Positions 16,524 through 29,630 of a DNA stretch of 64,000 bases are shown piece by piece. A program made the position numbers and the translations under genes. Positions within the stretch are counted from its first letter, which is position 1. Each line of letters begins with the position of its first letter. The stretch is from Urechis unicinctus (taxonomy: Eukaryota; Annelida; Polychaeta; Xenopneusta; Urechidae): contig CM067356.1 of NCBI GenBank assembly GCA_034190875.2, positions 65,671,238 to 65,735,237 of the forward strand, written 5' to 3'. Under the pieces are notes generated by a model. It had not been told where the DNA came from and did no database searches. It saw only the letters and a program-made list of their open reading frames with translations.

Positions 16524-18987
16524 CATAATGACGTGTATCTTACCTTCAGTATCGTAGAAATTATATCAGATTGAAAAATTAATGACAATCGACCGTTTGA
16601 CCTCAAGCGATCAGCCGCGTTTGAGATTTTGAGTCGGCCGTGTGAAGGCAAGCTATACGGTATCCCGGCGCTGACATGACAAGATCGATCATTTAAAGTT
16701 TAAAATTCGACAAAAGGGTTCCAATCGATTTGAAAATAAACTTGACCTAAGGGTTTCATTATACATGAAATGCCTCCGTATATAGATGGATGTTAGGGGT
16801 AGGATTGATACATGAATCAAAATCGACTTTGTTGGCCCCAAGCGATCAGCCGCGTATGCGTCACAATCGCGGCTGCCTGCGGCCAGTGCGGCGAAGTTCG
16901 GCTGCCACCCGATGATGGATTTTTGCCGATTTGTTGACAGGGTTACCCGAATTTATCTTCCAATTTAACTATGTTGGACGCAACAGATCGCCGTCAAATT
17001 TGCTACAAATTGAGAAAAGATATCTTTAATTACGTATATCCTACCTTTAGTTTTGTATAAATTATATTTCAAGTGGTTTGGGTGCTTTGAAATCGGACGA
17101 AATTCTTAACTCGGCTGTACATATGAACAAATTGACAGAATTAAAAAATTCAAAAACGACATGTTGGATTCATCATCCCCAAGTATGTGGTCCAAGGGAT
17201 TCCTCAGAATTCCTCTTCGCCACTTAATGAGAGCGATTCTTGTGAGACGTGGAAATACCTATAGTGGAATTCCCGATCGCAGCGTCACGCCGTCAGCGAC
17301 GGGAAATGTCCGCCGCTTATCGGGAGATATACACATACCTACAATTTGCAAATTAGTAAATATTTTCATCATGCCAAATCCTATGATCATAACGTAAATT
17401 TGCATTACACACATGTATTATCGCTTGTGATCACAATATTTCTCAGAAGCTGAATCATTATGAAGAATCTTACCTCTATCAAAATGAGACAACTTTAATA
17501 TTTACACATTCAATAAAATCAAACACAGTTATTTGCGAAGAAACTAATAACATTGTCGAATATTGTAAGTTTTCAAATACAAGCTACCTGTTCCGAATCC
17601 GCCATATCGGTAGATTTGGGCAACAAAACTAAAAAGTATGGATGGGTAATTGGTGCGTTATTTCAAGGAGAGACATAGATGTAACTCCTTGGTTATTTGA
17701 ATGGATTAAAAACATCTCCATGGAGTAGGGAAAAACACAACATAACATTCAAACGAGCTATTAACTGTTGCCAAAGGTATTTTGATATCTCAGATTCAAT
17801 TACTATGAATTATGTAGGATTGTATACTATGCGACAAGATTAACCTCCGATGACGGAGAAATAAAATTCTTCTGGATAAATATTACCCTTCAAACGCACC
17901 ATATTCTTTTAACTGTCTGGCGTTTCCTGGGCTGAAAAGAAGCTCAACATGAACCCACCAAAGTCCCCGCTATGACTCACTCGAAACCCTGCAGTGACTT
18001 CAACCGATAACCGCTGTGACTCCATCCGTATCGCTGCCATGACACCACACCCCCATGACTTGGCCAAGAAAACCAACAATGGGCTAACTAAGAGCAGGAA
18101 TGGTGGAAAATAATAGATCCGTAGTGTATCTAGCTACCAACTAGGAAAAAAATGGCAGTACAAGCAACATTCCAAGAGAGGGAAAAACGTTTACGCAAAA
18201 GAGGTTGTGGCACGCATTGCCACTGGCGAGCACAGGCATTCAACAAGCGCGTTCGGTGGTGTTGGGTTTTGCTTGGCTCGTATATGTATATATAGAAAGG
18301 TCGGAAACTCCGATGACCAAGCTCTCGGGAGCAGCCGGATCTCTGATATGCCGCTTCAGCTGTGATTCGCTGCAGCCGACTGATACAATTCGAAGGCAGT
18401 CTTGGCTCCAACTTGATCGCGTTTCATCATATTTTGTCAGTTTCTAGAGTTTTATTGATCCGTCAAGTTTTTCTTTTGGTAAGTGCAATAAGTTGTAAAT
18501 ATTCATATTTACGGCCCCATTCATTAAGATGACTATTAGTTTCGTTTGCAAATATTCTACTTGTGTATTTTCGGCGAGGGGACTATGTAATTTAGATACA
18601 TGACAGGTAAATTACTGTGACAGACTGCTCGGATCATGTTCAATTTTGATTATAACAATATAAATGTAAGGTTCGTTCAGTTATCTCCCTCGAGAATGCC
18701 GCATTAAGAGATGGTTTGCAGCAATTCCAGTTGACGCAGTCATGACGACGGTTCACCCCAATCGCTCAAAACGTTGGTTTGGTTGATGAGTCTTTTCGAC
18801 AATGACCCACAGCGCGCCCAGAGCTCGCTCTGTATTTCCCACCTTCTATTATAAACACTGCATTGACCCAGGGGACTTGAGCACCCAATTTTGAGCATCA
18901 TATTGGACACCCATCACAAAACAAATATCCATTGTTATACTCGCTGTTAAAAATACGTACCTATTACTCATTTCTTCTGCACCACAT
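16524..18987. other. gene-free stretch
   Basis: No gene recognised. The CAAGCGATCAGCCGCGT word occurs near 16605 and 16847, and the flanks of 16540 and 17035 resemble each other, so an old dispersed repeat is likely. At about 18220-18300 a segment with a TATA-like TATATGTATATATAG matches 40495-40575 at roughly three quarters of positions (shared GCGCGTTC core). This may be a terminal repeat of the DIRS-type elements. Confidence 0.5.
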
Positions 18988-20160
18988 TGTGTCATTCGTA
19001 GTGACTGTTCAGAGTTTGGATGGGGATGTGAATTTGATGGAACCTGCACTGGGGGATTGCGGTCAGAAGAAGAGGCCAAGGAACATATCAATGTGAAAGA
19101 ATTGAAAGCTGGGTTTTTGGCCATTCAGATATTTTGCAAAGACATAAGCAATGTGCATGTTGGACAACACCACAACTGTAGCTTAAATCTCAAAATTGAG
19201 AGTGAGGAAGTCTTCTTTTGAATGATCTTACGAGGGATATATGGCTTTGGACCATGGAAAGGAAATGAAGGATTTCAGCCAGGCATTTACCTGGGGTCCT
19301 TGATAACGCTGAGTCTCGAAAAAAATGCAATTTGTACCTCTGTGAGGTTTGTACTTGATTTTTTGGCTCACCTCTTTCATCAAGGATTAAGCTACAGTTC
19401 TCTGAACTCTGCCAGATCAGCTATTTCTTCTTTTGTCTCCCTGCCAGATAATGTACCTATTGGGGCACACCCATTAGTGAAACGGTTGCTAAGAGGGGCA
19501 TTTCTGGAAAGACCAGCACTTCCAAGTTACAATGTAACATGGAATGTTTTAGAAGTGTTGGCCTATTTGATTTCTCTGGGTCTTCCATATGAGATGTCTC
19601 TTCTTGACTTAAGCAAGAAGCTTGCCATGCTGTTATCTATTGACGAGACAACGAGGTCAAACTCTACATTTGATAGATGTTCGTAATGTCACTTCGACTG
19701 ATGACTTTGTAAAATTCAGGTTTGTTGATCTACTGAAGCAATCTCGACCAGGTGGTCACTTACCAGAGATTACTCTTAATTGTTACATTCATGACCCTGC
19801 ACACTGTGTGGTTAGCTTGATGAAAATATACCTCCATCGTACTGTGTAAATAAGAGGATCAGAATATAAATTGTTCATTTCCAGTATTGCTCCACATAAA
19901 GCAATTTCAAGGAATACTTTGACTTGGTGGATCAAGGATGTTTTTGAAGCAAGCTAACATTGACACTTCGCTATTTATCCCTCACAAGAGCAGCCTCCTG
20001 ATCTGCTGCATTTTTGACAAATGTTCCTTTGTAGAGTATTTCGAGAACAGTTGGTTGGAAATCTGATTGTACTTTAAGAACATTTTACAATAAGTCTGTT
20101 GTATCTAACTCTGCAGATTTTGCTGATGGGATTCTGTACCAGGTTACTCAGATTACTTTA
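18988..20160 (+). mobile_element. DIRS-type retrotransposon remnant (RNase H and tyrosine recombinase)
   Basis: Two decayed domains lie in the order expected for DIRS-like tyrosine-recombinase retroelements. First, 18988-19180 reads as a retroelement RNase H start, with SEFGWGCEFDG, a TGG motif and EEEAKEHINVKELKAG. Then 19222-19686 encodes the recombinase core-binding domain (FLAHLFHQGLSYSSLNSARS, HPLVKRLLRGAF). The continuation from about 19622 is in another frame (RGQTLHLIDV), and further weak homology runs to about 20150 in broken frames. The C-terminal H-x-x-R catalytic segment is corrupted. The element is dead: several frameshifts and stops, and no reverse transcriptase recognised upstream. 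Confidence 0.75.
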
Positions 20161-21864
20161 ATTATCATGCACTGATGTATGTAATCTCTTAGGGATATGT
20201 TTTACAAGTATGTTCAATTATCAAACTTTATTGTTTTCAACGCATATTGTTGGTCTTCTATTGGGTTTTTACCATAAAGACATAATTCTCATGGGATTCC
20301 TCTTGTTTAGATAGGGAGGTTGAATTAAAAATTAAACGAGACTTGCCTGTAAGTTTAAGTTTGATGGCAATGCGGGAAAACATGCCCCCCAGAACTCTTC
20401 CCTGGATGGTAAAAACTCTGGCTTTTAAGTCTGATGCTAACGTCATCTCATGTTATCCCTCATTGTTTAGATATTTCGGTGGAATCATCATCAAACTTCA
20501 ACTTACTATTATTATCGTACCATCATGTTCGCATGCAGTTGAACCATACGGTAGCCGTGCACGACGTTAATAAACCGAATGCGCGTGAACGATACATGAG
20601 TTCCAATTATACAAGATAACTACTCAAATGTACATATGAAGAATAATTTTTCACATAAATGAATGTTTATTAACAAGTTGAGTTAGTTTACGGGTGAGAT
20701 TTCGTCAAGGGCGATTTAATCCGGCCACGCAAATTCTGAAAAGTTCATGTTGAACGACAAGAACGGTTTCTGCGCGCATGCGCAGACAAGGTTCTTCGCA
20801 AGCGAACTTTTTCTTTCTGAATTTTATTATTTAAGTATACGTGTCATTTTGTCAATGATTATCTTTTGGAAATATCTACTTTGAAGGGCGATATGTATTT
20901 AACGATATCACATTGACATTTAAAAAAAGATAACACTTATTGATTCCCGCAGTCTGGAGGGGGCACTTGGCCTTGACCTGCGTAGGGGTGTGCCCCGGGA
21001 TCTCAAAAACCTGTACCCGTCATACAAGGTAAAAATGGCAAGAGCATACCCCATCCTACAAGTATGATCAACAAAATTCGTCGGGAGGAAAAAAAAAAAC
21101 CTACCCCGACACATGTATACTACCTCTATATACTTAAGTGCCCCCTCCACCGGGACCTGCAGCCACATGGCGAGTGAAACTGGAACTTCGTAATGTGACG
21201 TCATATCTCCAAAACTGGGGCTGCCGCGAATGAAAGTTGTGATTCTAAAAGTTTATTCGACTATTGCTAAATAATAACGAGACAGTGGATAACCAAAATA
21301 ATCCGCTTAAGCGGATATTCATCTCATTTGTCGACATAAATATTTACGTAAGTACACAACTTGGTGGTAGCCCCGGAGACGCGAAATAAAAACAATTTCC
21401 ACACGACCCACATATCTTCGGTCACGACGGTATATATTTATATTACCGTCGTGCGCGGCTAACCATACGGAAGACAAGGTGGGAAACATGCTACTATGCT
21501 ACTGCATAGGACGATTACCTATCAAGACGATGATTTTACGACACAAATTATAATGGTATCATTGTTAGAGGTAGTATTAGGAACTAGTCTCATCACGAGT
21601 AAATGTTAAACGCGACAGCATGGCGGGAAGTCTCGAGCCAGTGAACCAAGTCAAATCGCTCTTCGTTGCATGACCGCCGTCACGTCCACCAGATACCTTC
21701 ACTCGCATGAAGGGGCGACCTAGGCAAGTTTCCTCGTCACCAATGGTTGACGGTCTGATGTCCCATTTAGCGGGGATATGAAAGAACGAACTAGGCAACT
21801 AGGGTGCTGTCAGAGGCGAAGGGACGACCATCTTCTCTTCAGAGAATGAAATCACTGCTGTCAA
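20161..21864. other. gene-free stretch with two palindromes
   Basis: No gene recognised. A perfect 16-bp palindrome ATCCGCTTAAGCGGAT lies at 21301-21316. A near-perfect 31-bp palindrome lies at 21423-21453, with arms CACGACGGTA and TACCGTCGTG around an AT core. Confidence 0.55.
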
Positions 21865-22435
21865 GCACTTTCTGGACAGCTTGTTTCCGGTCGACCTACT
21901 TATCGGAGGTCAAGGTTGCTCAATAACCACCGCTTTAACCACTCGTCACCAAACAATCGCTGCATTAGCTGCCGTACCGGAACTCTCTAAAGGTACCTCC
22001 ATTTTAATATTCAACCAAATAAATGCAGAATTCTCGGACGACTCCCTTCAATAAATGTAATATAAGTTATTTTATCCCCTCCCGTGCGATGCGAGCCCCG
22101 GGAGTGTGGTGGGGTTTCACTTACAGTCGAACCTAGTGGGACAACCATTAACCTGTTAACGGCCAAGTTATCTAGGTCAGTCCCTTTTGTTTGTTTGTAG
22201 CAATGTTTGATAACCTTTTGTTTGATCCACGATAGAGGTCGCAATTTTTAAAAAAAATTATTAAATGGAAAGTCTTAAGGATTTCTTTGATAAATTTAAT
22301 TGCTAATGAAATTAATAATATACATGCGATGGTAGGAAAATTAGATGAATTGTGGTTGGCAATTATCTAAATTCCTTACAGACTTGGTCAATTATGGGCC
22401 GATTCTGAAACAGTTCGACAAGTTTCCCATGTCCA

Positions 22436-22966
22436 TTGGTCCTATTTCCTTATGGACCTTTGGCTAGCTTAATTGAACCAAGCTGCATCATCCAAATGGT
22501 AAATACCGTCTTTGTTGATCTTGAGGCTACCTCTGGCCCTGGTGACTTAACCGACAGGGTGAATATCGAATCAAATCCGCCTTTAGGTGTTTGGTACGCG
22601 CACAATGGGTTATTCAGCGTTTGTAACAGCCTCGAATGTTTATATACATTGATCATAACAATAGCTCACGTACTTGGACGACTCTACCATTTGTACACAA
22701 TATTCCAGACCACATTGGACCAGTCCTACACATGTACAAATCACATAAGAGCATATATTGTTGTATAATAACAAAATGGGCAGTGATACATCATTGGAGT
22801 TTAGGTGATTCTCCACTCTTTCAGCTTGACGATGGTTCATATCTTTGCTTCACAAATATTACTTTCTCCTTTCAAACATCGCTTATAATTTGCTTATACA
22901 GGAATTCGGTGTCTGGTTATCTGTCAGCCTCTTGGAGAAAACAGCTTCGTTCATCACCACTTGAGG
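22436..22966 (+). other. conserved region upstream of TIR gene A1
   Basis: The segment is conserved in blocks A, B and C. In block B it forms one open frame of 178 codons (30526-31062); in A and C a small indel near 22625 splits it. It overlaps the first bases of the TIR frame in a different phase. At 22900-22901 an AG after TGCTTATAC is followed by a segment conserved in all six TIR copies, so 22902 is a candidate 5' exon start. I do not recognise the encoded sequence. It may be leader, promoter or a dying exon. Confidence 0.45.
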
Positions 22967-24719
22967 ATGTCGTCTGCTTCGTTGCCAGATGTCAACTACC
23001 CTCCTGAGATTCAGAAAGACCAGCAATACGATGCTGTCATTGTGTTTGCTGAAGAAGAAGCAACTTTTGTCACCAAATTGGTGGATGTATTGAAACGATT
23101 TGTGACTCTTGAGGATGGTTGTCCACCAAGAATTTGTGTGCTGGATGAAATGGATTGTCTCAACTGGATACAAAATCGATTTACACAGTTCACAGAAGCT
23201 TTAAACCGCAGCACCTCAGTGTTTGTATATTGTACTAAGAGTTTTAAGGGAGATAAATGGGCCCAGATGCAGAAGGATGCTGTGTTGATAAACGAAATGA
23301 ACAATAATAAGGGCAATATATTTCCACTGCGAGGAGATACCAACCCTGACCTATTTTTGGATAGCTTCAAAGGAATTGATGTCACCAAAATACTTACCAA
23401 TAACAGGAAACTCACAGAGGTTGATGATGTTAAAAAGCTCATTTCTAAGGATTTTGACCCTCAATTCTTGACAAATATTCAAACTTATTTCAATCACCTA
23501 CTTTATCATAGAACAGAAAGGGAGAAAACAGATAAGGAAAAGAGGAGAGAATGGAGGAGAACAAATTCTGCACCAATGCTGCAGCCTATAGCCGCAATGG
23601 TAAGCTCATCAATGCTGCAGCCTATAGCCGCACTGGCAAGATGAGGATACCTTCTGCATTTCCCTGGTTAAAAGGTTGTATTCGAGTCAAACACAAATAA
23701 TTATTTTGTAGGGTTTATTTGAGTTCATCCTTCACTGTATGTGCTGTAACAGGCCAGCAGAGACTCTTCAAGGGAACGGCTTCCGCAGGAGTTGAGAAAT
23801 AACAGACAACACATGGTTTGCGATGGTATGTACTTTGACTGGCAGATTAACATCCATTTAATAATTCAGTGAGCACACTCATGTAACACCGGGATGTGGG
23901 GTATTATATTATATGCGGGGAACTGAAGCATCCATCTAACCCTGCTAGTCGTTCCTACACCAGACTGAAGCATCCATCTGACCCTGCTAGCCATAACTAC
24001 ACCAGACTGAAGCATCTATCTAACCCTGCTAGTCATTCCTACACCAGACTGAAGCATCCATCTGACCCTGCTAGTCATAACCATACCAGACTGAAGCATC
24101 CATCTAACCCTGCTACCCATAGCCACACCAGACTGGTTATATGATGCATGCAGATCCTACTGCAATTGACAAATTCTAGTTGCAAGTCTGCATTTGGATT
24201 TACTATAATTCCTTCACACAAGTGGTGGCATTAGACTATCAACCGCATCCTCAAAAGATTGTGGTTAATAATTTGGTTTTGCAAATCATATACAACACAT
24301 CACTAGCTTACATGTCTCTATTATGCTGGCATTATCTGGAATTGGAGCACTAACATTTGCTATTAGTTCCATTAGTTATCATATTTTGACATCATACTTA
24401 CATGCATATTGGCCATGTTGTTGCAGGAAGCACGGGGCCTAAAATCTGCGTTGTCCCACCCCTTCCTAATCTGGCACTGGTTTGCCCTGACAGGCCACCA
24501 TCGGAAATTAATCCATCGCCTTCCAACATCTCTTCACCAGATATCACACCTTTTTCAAGCGGGGGATCTACCGACGTTTCCATACCTTCTCTCACTGATG
24601 TCTTGGAGGGTCTGAATGCATCTCCTCCTTCAATAAATATGGATATGCATCAGAACCCCCAGAATGCATTTCACCAGTCGGAAGCTGAAGATGGAGACCA
24701 GCATGGTGCTGTAGGTTAA
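22967..24719 (+). CDS. TIR-domain adaptor-like protein, copy A1 (3 exons)
   Basis: Predicted exons 22967-23599, 23753-23825 and 24427-24719, with GTAAGC/CAG and GTATGT/CAG splice sites, phases 0 and 1, give 332 residues without a stop. Start: first ATG in the TIR frame (MSSASLPDV). Residues 20-141 look like a TIR domain: box 1 YDAVIVFAEEE, box 2 RICVLDEMD, then STSVFVYCTKSF. The position of the catalytic glutamate of NAD-cleaving TIRs (four after W98) is glutamine, so a scaffold role in innate signalling is more likely. A basic helix (about 180-199) follows the TIR, then a Ser/Pro-rich acidic tail. The order resembles the TICAM C-terminus, but no RHIM was seen. AATAAA at 24972. The TIR assignment is by pattern only. 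Confidence 0.75.
23927..24138 (+). repeat. 42-bp tandem repeat in intron 2 of TIR gene A1
   Basis: Five copies of a 42-bp unit (CTGAAGCATCCATCTGACCC...). The unit is 14 codons, so an 82-codon frame stays open (LKHPSDPASHNYTR per unit), alternating between two unit types. Block B keeps five copies; block C has one. The position is intronic in the gene model. Confidence 0.8.
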
Positions 24720-25760
24720 AATAAACTAGTGCAGATAATGTTGCTGGAGCTGGTTTCCGATTGCAACTTAGTGGAACAAAATCTGTAAATAGAGACACTT
24801 CAACACAGATAAGTTACAAGGTTCTCTTTGTCCCAGTTGCTATTAACTAGGACACAAGCTCAAAAGCTATAATTGCTTATGTCGATGAAGAACCTTTCTA
24901 ATTATTTTAGCTTATGTACATGACAATTATTTGATGATTTATTAGTTTTTGTTATTCTGAGTGATGATTGAAATAAATGGCATAAGACTTTATTTCTATG
25001 TTTCTGTTTGTGTTGGGGTCAATGTGTGTAGGGGGGGGGGGGGGTACAGCTTCTCCCCATTATCAGTGTATTTAATTAACACTCTGTTCTTGCACCTTCT
25101 GTTCTGTTTACATATTCCATATCGAGGCAACTTGGGTCAGACAACAAGAATATGATTCATTGCCCTTACATGAGTACTATAATTGCAAATCGTTTTGTAA
25201 ATGCATTGATCCACATTGCGATTGACAAAATAGCCTATTCGACAATGACTTATTGCGATATCATCATTCTGTATTATGACACTTTATGAAGACCTATACT
25301 CTTCAATATGGCATGATATTATCAGTATCTGGCCGCCAAATAGAACAGGTTGTGTCTCAATTAGAGTCGAACTACCCCGTGCACGCAGACAAATTGCACG
25401 AGAGTTGGACCCACGGTTACGGCCCAGTGATTTCGGACCACAGTGAATTCGACCCACTTGCTACGACCACGTTTAATCTACATTATAGTACAGCATGTTA
25501 CAGGCATGAAAAACGTCTTAAAAGGGGCAATTGTGACTTATCAACTTCCGCCATTACATGTTAAACATCGTCACGGTGAGGGAAATAAAGCATATTGTCC
25601 CAAATCAGTCAATGAATATCGAATCAAATCAGCCTTCAAGTGTTGCCTTCATAAATTGCGTATCTTTTTTTGGTCGATTTTGGACACCCATCAAACCTCT
25701 GCAACGCCCCATAACATTCACTCTGACCAGTTTAACAACAATTACAAATGGATTATACAG
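24720..25760. other. spacer between TIR A1 and A2
   Basis: It holds the A1 3' end (AATAAA at 24972-24977), a poly-G run at about 25031-25043, and from about 25290 a region that is a diverged counterpart of the A1 upstream region. No gene recognised. Confidence 0.6.
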
Positions 25761-26040
25761 GAATTCTGTGTCTGGTTACCTGCCAGCCACTTGGAGAAAA
25801 CAGCTTCGTTCATCACTACTGGAGGATGTCGTCTGCTTCGTTGCAAGTTTTCGACTACCTACTGAGATTCAGAAGGATCAGCAGTACGATGATGTCGTTA
25901 TGTTTGCTGAAGAAGAAGCAAGTTTTATCACAAAATTGGTGGATGTACTAGGCCGATTTAATACTCTAATTGATGTTGTCCACCTAGAATTTGTGTTCTT
26001 GATTTAATGAATTGTTTCAAACGGATACAAAATCGATCCA
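25761..26040 (+). pseudogene. truncated TIR copy A2
   Basis: It starts with the same acceptor-like TATACAG and GAATTC segment as A1, and its ATG at 25826 gives MSSASLQ. A 1-nt deletion then shifts frame before the box 1 equivalent (YDDVVMFAEEEASF, read in another frame). Similarity to A1 stops near 26040, in the segment matching A1 residues 60-75. It is an older duplicate of the TIR exon, carried along in each block. Confidence 0.8.
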
Positions 26041-27055
26041 CCAGCCGTCTTGAGAATGGCGTCGATTGGCACCTCTGTCCCATATATAAGTAGGCATTTG
26101 TATTCTTGAGGACATTCAAGTTTCAATTATGATACTTAATTGTTATTATGTTGAACAAAAATCCTGTCAACCAATACTCTGCTCTATTGACACTAGTCAA
26201 ATGTATGTTAAATGCAACGAGGTCATAACTATATCTATGCTTATGTGTAAACCCCTTATTCTATATATCCGAAGATCAGTGTGGGGAAGTAGATATGGGG
26301 AAGGTGTTGTGCGATTTTATCTGACTTTTGGCTGAAGCCATCTGTCCACTCACCCCTGCCTACCATAAATAAGATTTCTATCCTTAATTAGAGCATTAGA
26401 GTAATGTATGTTTAATTGAAAGTGACAGCGATTAGATATGCAGGCCTATGGGAGCATCGGGCTGAGGCCCTCATTGAATTCCCAAGGGCCAGGAGCCCAG
26501 GCCATCGCGGATCCAGTATCTGGTTTATGTACATGTATATTCATTATAACATACCATGACAGGTGAAACTGTGTTTTTCATGGAATCTCCTAAGATGCCA
26601 CCTTATGTCATGTGCTGAACTGGGCTCAATGTGGTCAGGGGAGTACAGTGGGTATGGTTCAAAACAGCTTGATACCAATGATGTAGCATTCACATATGTG
26701 GGAATAATGCTGGCAACACCACCTACAATATAAATGAGGATTTTACAGTTAATTAGTAAGGATAATACACACTACATGCCATATTCATTATATGTAGGTA
26801 GCATTATATGCATGTTTAAAAGCATTTTATTTGCAATTGTATCAATTCCACACATGCACACAGTAACGTTCACCATGGCAGAGACAGTACTGCATCAAAT
26901 CGTTAACTAATAAAAATAATCTAAAGCAGTTCTTACCAGATAAAGACATAAGCTCGGATCCATGTTGTCTCAATGTTAATTCCAAACAGGCTTCTCGCCA
27001 TTCCCGCTCAACTTCAGCGAGTTGGGCTATAGAACCAGAATTAAAGATACGATTA
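26041..27055. other. spacer between TIR A2 and minisatellite
   Basis: Gene-free and nearly identical to 33830-34845. A TATA-like CATATATAAG lies at 26081-26090, shared with block B. Open frames here are not preserved between blocks. Confidence 0.6.
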
Positions 27056-27059
27056 ATGA

Positions 27060-29630
27060 CTATAGTTGGGTCTCCTCCTTATCTCATTATTGAATGTGTG
27101 GTGGTTGGGTCTCCTCCTTGTCCCAGTTGTCTATGTGTGGTGGTTAGGTCTTCTCCTTGCCTCATTAGTCTATGTGTGGTGGTTGGGTCTCCTCCTGATC
27201 TCATTATTGAATGTGTGGTGGTTGGGTCTCCTCCTTGTCCCAGTTGTCTATGTGTGGTGGTTGGGTCTCCTCCTTCCCTCATTAGTCTATGTGTGGTGGT
27301 TGGGTCTCCTCCTTGTCCCAGTTGTCTGTGTGTGACGGTTGGGTCTCCTCCTTGCCTCATTAGTCTATGTGTGGTAGTTGTGTCTCTTCCTTGCTTCATT
27401 AGTCTATGTGTGGTGGTTAGGTCTCCTCCTGGCCTCAGTTGTCTATGTGTTGATGCTGTGTCTCATCTTGCCTCATTAGTATATGTGTGGTGGTTGGGTC
27501 TAATCCTTGCATCAGTTGTCTATGTGTGGTGGTTGGGTCTACTCCTTGTCTCAGTTTTCTATGTGTGGTGGTTGGGTCTCCTCCTTGCCTCAGTTGTCTA
27601 TGTGTGGCAGTTGGTTCTCTTCCTTGCTTCAGTAGTCTATGTGTGGTAGTTGGGTCTCCTCCTTGCCTCATTAGTCCATGTGTGGTGTTTGGGTTTCCTC
27701 CTTGCCTCAGTTGTCTATGTGTGGTGGTTGGGTCTCTTCCTTGCCTCATTTGTATATGCGTGGTGGTTGGGTCTCCTCCTTCCCTCATTAGTACATGCGC
27801 GGTGGTTGGGTCTCCTACTTGCCTCATTATTGAATGTGTGGTAGTTTGGTTTTCTCCATGCCTCATTAGTCTATGTGTGGTGGTTGGGTCTAATCCTTGC
27901 CTCATTAGACTATGTGTGGCAGTTGGGTGTCTTCCTTGCTTCAGTTGTCTATGTATGGTGGTTGGGTCTCTTCCTTGCCTAATTAGTCCACGTGTGGTGG
28001 TTGGGTTTCCTCCTTCCCTTATTGGTCCATGTGTGGTGGTTGGGTCTCCTCTTTGCCTCAGCTATCTATGTGTTGATGCTGTGTCTCTTCCTCGCCTCAT
28101 TAGTCTATGTGTGGTGGTTGGGTCTAATCCTTGCCTCAGTTGTCTATGTGTGGTGGTTGGGTCTACTCCTTGTCCCAGTTATCTATGTGTTGATGCTGTG
28201 TCTCATCTCGCCTCATTAGTCTATGTGTGGTGGTTGGGTATACTCCTTGTCCCAGTTATCTATGTGTTGATGCTGTGTCTCATCTCGCCTCATTAGTCTA
28301 TGTGTGGTGGTTGGGTCTAATCCTTGCCTCAGTTGTCTATGTGTGGTGGTTGGGTCTACTCCTTGTCCCAGTTATCTATGTGTTGCTGCTGTGTCTCATC
28401 TCGCCTCATTAGTCTATGTGTGGTGGTTGGGTATACTCCTTGTCCCAGTTATCTATGTGTTGATGCTGTGTCTCATCTCGCCTCATTAGTCTATGTGTGG
28501 TGGTTGGGTCTAATCCTTGCCTCAGTTGTCTATGTGTGGTGGTTGGGTCTACTCCTTGTCCCAGTTGTCTATGTGTTGTGGCTGTGTCTCCTCCTTGCCT
28601 CATTAGTCTGTGTGTGGTGGTGGGTCTAATCCTTGCCTCAGTTGTCTATGTGTGGTGGTTGGGTCTACTCCTTGTCCCAGTTATCTATGTGTTGATGCTG
28701 TGTCTTATCTCGCCTCATTAGTCTATGTGTGGTGGTTGGGTCTACTCCTTGTCCCAGTTGTCTATGTGTTGTGGCTGTGTCTCCTCCTTGCCTCAGTTGT
28801 CTATGTGTGGCAGTTGGTTCTCTTCCTTGCTTCAGTAGTCTATGTGTGGTATTTGGGTCTCCTCTATGCCTCATTAGTCTATGTGCTGTGGTTCGGTCTC
28901 CTCCTTGCCTCATTATTGAATGTGCTGTAGTTGGGTCTCTTCCTTGCCTGATTAGTCTATATTTGGTGATTGGGTCTCCCCCTTGCCTCAGTAGTCTATG
29001 TGTGGTGGTTGGGTCTCCTCCTCGCTTCATTTGTCTATGTGTGGTGGTTGGGTCTACTCATTGCCTCAGTTGTCTATGTGTTGTGGTTGGTCTCTTCCTT
29101 GCCTCATTAGTCTATGTGTGGTGGTTGGGTCTCCTCATTGCCTCAGTTGTCTATGTGTGGTGGTTGGGTCTCTTCCTTGCCTCATTTTTGAATCTGTGCT
29201 GGTTGGGTCTCCTCCTCGCCTCATTTGTCTATGTGTGGTGGTTGGGTCTCCTCATTGCCTCAGTTGTCTATGTGTGGTGGTTGGGTCTCTTCCTTGCCTC
29301 ATTTTTGAATGTGTGCTGGTTGGGTCTCCTCCTCGCCTCATTTGTCTATGTGTGGTGGTTGGGTCTCCTCATTGCCTCAGTTGTCTATGTGTGGTGGTTG
29401 GGTCTCTTCCTTGCCTCATTTTTGAATGTGTGGTGGTTGGGTCTCCTCCTTGCTTCATTATTGAATGTGTGGTGGTTTGGTTTCTTATTTGCCTCATTTG
29501 TATATGTATGGTGGTTGGGTCTAATCCTTGCCTCAGGTGTCTATGTGTGGTGCTTGGGTCTCCTCCTCGCCTCATTTTTGAATGTGTGGTTGTTGGGTCT
29601 AATCCTTGCCTCAGTTGTCTTTGTTAGGTT
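27060..29630. repeat. 39-bp minisatellite, block A (about 66 units)
   Basis: Tandem array of a 39-bp unit reading TGGGTCTCCTCCTTGTCCCA GTTGTCTATGTGTGGTGGT with sequence variants. Higher-order patterns are visible, for example a three-unit motif repeated near 29105-29440 and a TGATGCTGTGTCTCATC variant repeated near 28060-28700. The unit is 13 codons, so long frames stay open on both strands (QGGDPTTTHRQLG on minus, VWWLGLLLVPVVY on plus). These are by-products of the period. Confidence 0.92.

Noticed and set aside
22961..22966. TTG upstream of the TIR ATG as a start codon
   Set aside because: Animal nuclear genes rarely start at TTG; the ATG six bases later is in the same frame in all three copies.
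26129..26335. 68-codon frame after TIR copy A2
   Set aside because: The start and frame are not preserved in the matching part of block B (near 33900).
27060..29630. CRISPR-like repeat array
   Set aside because: Contiguous tandem repeats without unique spacers, in an animal genome.
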